Positions 3,123-5,387 of a stretch of 5,387 bases of DNA are shown here, piece after piece. The DNA lies in NCBI GenBank assembly GCA_023390155.1, contig JAEWDJ010000021.1, positions 1 to 5,387 of the forward strand, given 5' to 3'. Below the pieces are notes generated by a model. The model worked only from the letters and a program-made list of their open reading frames with translations, was not told where the DNA came from and searched no databases. Position numbers and translations under genes: made by a program. Numbering within the stretch: the stretch's first letter is position 1; the number at the start of each line of letters is the position of its first letter. Source of the stretch: Actinomycetes bacterium. Its GTDB lineage: Bacteria > Actinomycetota > Actinomycetes > Actinomycetales > Microbacteriaceae.

Positions 3123-5387
3123 ATGGCCTCGACGACACCGGGAAGAAGATGGAAGTGGGCGCCGGCGCTCCTGGGATTCGTCGCGCTCAGCGGAATGGCG
3201 GGCATCCTGGCCGCGGCCGCGGTGACGCCCGCGGTCGCGTTGACGGGGTCGGCCGCCGACTCCACCATCGGCGTCTTCGACGGTCTCCCCGAGTACATCA
3301 AGGTCGAGCCGCTGGCGCAGGCGTCGACAATGTACGCGACGTCGAACGGGCAGCAGATCCCCATCGCGACCTTCTACTCCCAGAACCGCGTCGAGGTCGG
3401 CTGGGACGCGATCTCGCAGAACCTCAAGGACGCGGCGATCGCCACCGAGGACCCCCGCTTCTACGAGCACGGCGGCATCGACGTGACCGGCACCCTCCGC
3501 GGCGCCGTGCTGACGGCACTGCACAAGTCGGTGCAGGGCGGCTCGTCCATCACGCAGCAGTACGTCAAGAACGTGCTCGTGCAGCGCTGCGAGAACAAGC
3601 AGCCCGACCTCACCGCCAGCGAGGACGTCCAGAAGAAGCAGCTCGCCGCCTACCGCTCCTGCTACAACGACGCGACCGAGGTCGACCCCGTGCGCAAGCT
3701 GAAGGAGATGCGGTACTCGATCGGCCTCGAGAAGGAGTACTCGAAGAACGACATCCTGCAGAGCTACCTGAACATCGCGCTGTTCGGCGGGCGGGTCTAC
3801 GGCGTGCAGTCGGCGGCCTCCTACTACTTCGGCGTCTCCGCGAAAGACGTGAACCTGCAGCAGGCGGCCACCCTCATCGCCATCCTGAACAACCCGGACA
3901 ACCTCCGCATCGACCGGCCCGACGACGCGGAGAACGGCGCCGCCAACGGTTACAAGGAGACGCTCGACCGCCGCAACTACGTGCTCGACCGGATGCTCGT
4001 CAACGGAAAGATCACCAAGGAGGAGCACGACGCGGCGAAGGCGACGCCGGTGGAGCCCAAGATCACGCCGGTGCAGAACGGCTGCATGACCGCGCAGCAG
4101 TACAACGCGGCCTTCTTCTGCGACTACGTCGAGCGCATCATCGAGCAGGACCCGACGTTCGGCAAGACGGACGACGAGCGCTCGAGCTTCCTCACCCGCG
4201 GCGGCCTGAAGATCTACACCACGCTCAACCTCGACCTCCAGGGCACCGCCCAGCAGGCGCTCAGCGCCTACATCCCCGCGACCAGCCCGAACCTCGACCT
4301 CGGCGCGTCCAACGTGTCGGTGGAGGTGGGCACCGGCCGGGTCATCACGATGGTGCAGAACCGGCCCTACGACAACACCGCGCAACCGGCCCCGGGCACG
4401 ACCGCGGTGAACTACAACACGGACAGCGACTACGGCGGCTCGCAGGGCTTCCAGACCGGATCCTCCTACAAGGCGTTCGACCTCCTGGAGTGGCTGCAGG
4501 AGGGGCACTCGCTCTATCAGACGGTGAGCGGGACCCAGCACAGCTTCCCGCAGAGCTCGTTCCACGCGAGCGACCCGTGCAACGACATCGGTGGAGCGCC
4601 GTGGAACGTCGCAAACGACGAAGGCGAGACGGTCGGCAGCACGACGGTCATGAACGCGACCGCGCAGTCGATCAACACGATCTTCGCGAAGATGGCGACG
4701 CAGCTCGACCTCTGCGGCATCAAGCAGCGCGCGCAGGACCTGCTCGTGCACGGCGCCGACGAGGAGATCAACCGCTTCATGGCCAACCCGTCGTCGGTGC
4801 TCGGCACGAACTACATCGCACCGCTGACCATGGCGACCGCCTACGCGGGGATCGCCAACAACGGTCTGGCCTGCAGCCCGGTCGCCATCGACAAGATCGT
4901 GGACGCCGACGGCGCCGAGCACGCGGTGCCGAAGAGCCAGTGCTCGACCACCCCGATCGACCCGGGGGTCGCCGCAGCGGCCATCTACGCCCTGCAGGGC
5001 GTGCTCCGCGGCGGCGGGACCGCGGTCTCGGCCAACCCGGGCGACGGCATCCCGATCTTCGGCAAGACCGGCACGACGGACGACTCGCTCGAGAACTGGC
5101 TCGTGACCTCCACCACCAAGACGGCCCAGGCCACGTGGGTGGGCAACGTCGAGGGCGCGGTCGCCCTCCGCAGCCAGCGGTTCCAGGGCATCGGCGGCGG
5201 CAACGTCAAGTTCTCGATCGTCAAGCCGATCGTCGCCGCGCTCAACGCGGCGTACGGCGGCAGCGCCTTCCCGACGCCGCCGGCGAAGTACCTCACCGGC
5301 TCGGCGCCGCCCAAGTCGTCGACACCGGCGAAGCCGAGCCAGCCGGCGCCGCCGGCGCCGGGGAACGGTGGGGGCAACGGCGGCGGC
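3123..5387 (+). CDS. Bifunctional class A penicillin-binding protein (transglycosylase/transpeptidase), 3' end beyond window
   Basis: Membrane-anchored peptidoglycan synthase that polymerises lipid II into glycan strands and cross-links the stem peptides outside the membrane. I translated 755 residues from 3123, with no stop reached. A short basic N-terminus is followed by one membrane segment (about 13-41). GT51 domain: catalytic E109 in ATEDPRFYEHGGID, GGSSITQQYVKN (139-150), RKLKEMRYSIGLEKEYSK (191-208, second key Glu E203), NDILQSYLNI and the VYGVQSAASYYFG segment. Transpeptidase domain: S447-S-Y-K450 (nucleophile Ser), S516-I-N518 and K648-T-G-T. All catalytic motifs are intact. About 25 extra residues with two Cys lie between GT motifs 2 and 3. 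The visible end is a Ala/Pro/Ser stretch, then GNGGGNGGG; no PASTA domain is seen. The start at 3123 is preferred over ATG 3114 because GGAGGGG (3094-3100) is too far away and a leaderless -10 fits. It is a PonA-type protein, but PonA1 versus PonA2 is not assigned. Confidence 0.95.
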   Translation, partial: MASTTPGRRWKWAPALLGFVALSGMAGILAAAAVTPAVALTGSAADSTIGVFDGLPEYIKVEPLAQASTMYATSNGQQIPIATFYSQNRVEVGWDAISQNLKDAAIATEDPRFYEHGGIDVTGTLRGAVLTALHKSVQGGSSITQQYVKNVLVQRCENKQPDLTASEDVQKKQLAAYRSCYNDATEVDPVRKLKEMRYSIGLEKEYSKNDILQSYLNIALFGGRVYGVQSAASYYFGVSAKDVNLQQAATLIAILNNPDNLRIDRPDDAENGAANGYKETLDRRNYVLDRMLVNGKITKEEHDAAKATPVEPKITPVQNGCMTAQQYNAAFFCDYVERIIEQDPTFGKTDDERSSFLTRGGLKIYTTLNLDLQGTAQQALSAYIPATSPNLDLGASNVSVEVGTGRVITMVQNRPYDNTAQPAPGTTAVNYNTDSDYGGSQGFQTGSSYKAFDLLEWLQEGHSLYQTVSGTQHSFPQSSFHASDPCNDIGGAPWNVANDEGETVGSTTVMNATAQSINTIFAKMATQLDLCGIKQRAQDLLVHGADEEINRFMANPSSVLGTNYIAPLTMATAYAGIANNGLACSPVAIDKIVDADGAEHAVPKSQCSTTPIDPGVAAAAIYALQGVLRGGGTAVSANPGDGIPIFGKTGTTDDSLENWLVTSTTKTAQATWVGNVEGAVALRSQRFQGIGGGNVKFSIVKPIVAALNAAYGGSAFPTPPAKYLTGSAPPKSSTPAKPSQPAPPAPGNGGGNGGG

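Noticed and set aside
2946..4922. A 658-codon open frame on the minus strand across the PBP gene.
   Set aside because: It is the reverse-strand shadow of the PBP coding sequence: very rich in Arg, Val, Leu and His with no recognisable domain, while the plus frame carries every PBP motif.
5321..5387. GC-rich repetitive stretch at the right edge as a DNA repeat element.
   Set aside because: It encodes the in-frame Pro/Ala then Gly-rich tail common in actinobacterial cell-wall proteins; no mobile or CRISPR pattern.

Overview
The window comes from a high-GC actinomycete. Coding regions are very GC-rich, with G or C at most third codon positions. Promoters are of the TAnnnT type and at least two genes look leaderless. 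The penicillin-binding protein has the sequence style of the Microbacteriaceae (Leifsonia-like actinobacteria). The family placement is an inference from protein style, not a search result.

Layout. Positions 1-1665 (minus strand) hold a padR-type repressor gene. It is followed, after a 161-base gap containing two inverted repeats, by the start of a DrrA-type ABC-transporter ATPase that runs off the left edge. Positions 1666-1745 form a compact divergent control region. A perfect 9+9 inverted repeat covers the padR -10 box, and a second promoter faces right. Positions 1746-2183 (plus) encode a YjaB-like GNAT acetyltransferase. Positions 2184-2563 have no conventional gene. They contain an AT-rich island with a nested inverted repeat, a possible promoter, a possible 11-codon leader ORF with tandem Cys codons, and a very stable 13-bp GC hairpin. 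Positions 2564-3031 (plus) encode a MarR-family regulator. After a 91-base gap containing a 16-bp palindrome, positions 3123-5387 (plus) encode a bifunctional class A penicillin-binding protein (GT51 transglycosylase plus transpeptidase), cut by the right edge in a Pro- then Gly-rich tail.

How the genes work together. The padR-ABC pair is a standard self-regulated efflux module: the repressor probably represses its own promoter and is relieved by a compound that the pump exports. The permease (DrrB-like) is expected just beyond the left edge. The acetyltransferase shares the divergent control region, so it may be affected by PadR occupancy. The MarR gene and the cell-wall synthase are separate units, and nothing in the sequence proves a link between them.

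Nothing here is a clearly new multi-gene system. The most unusual stretch is 2221-2400, a possible attenuator-like leader ahead of marR. The case for it is circumstantial.
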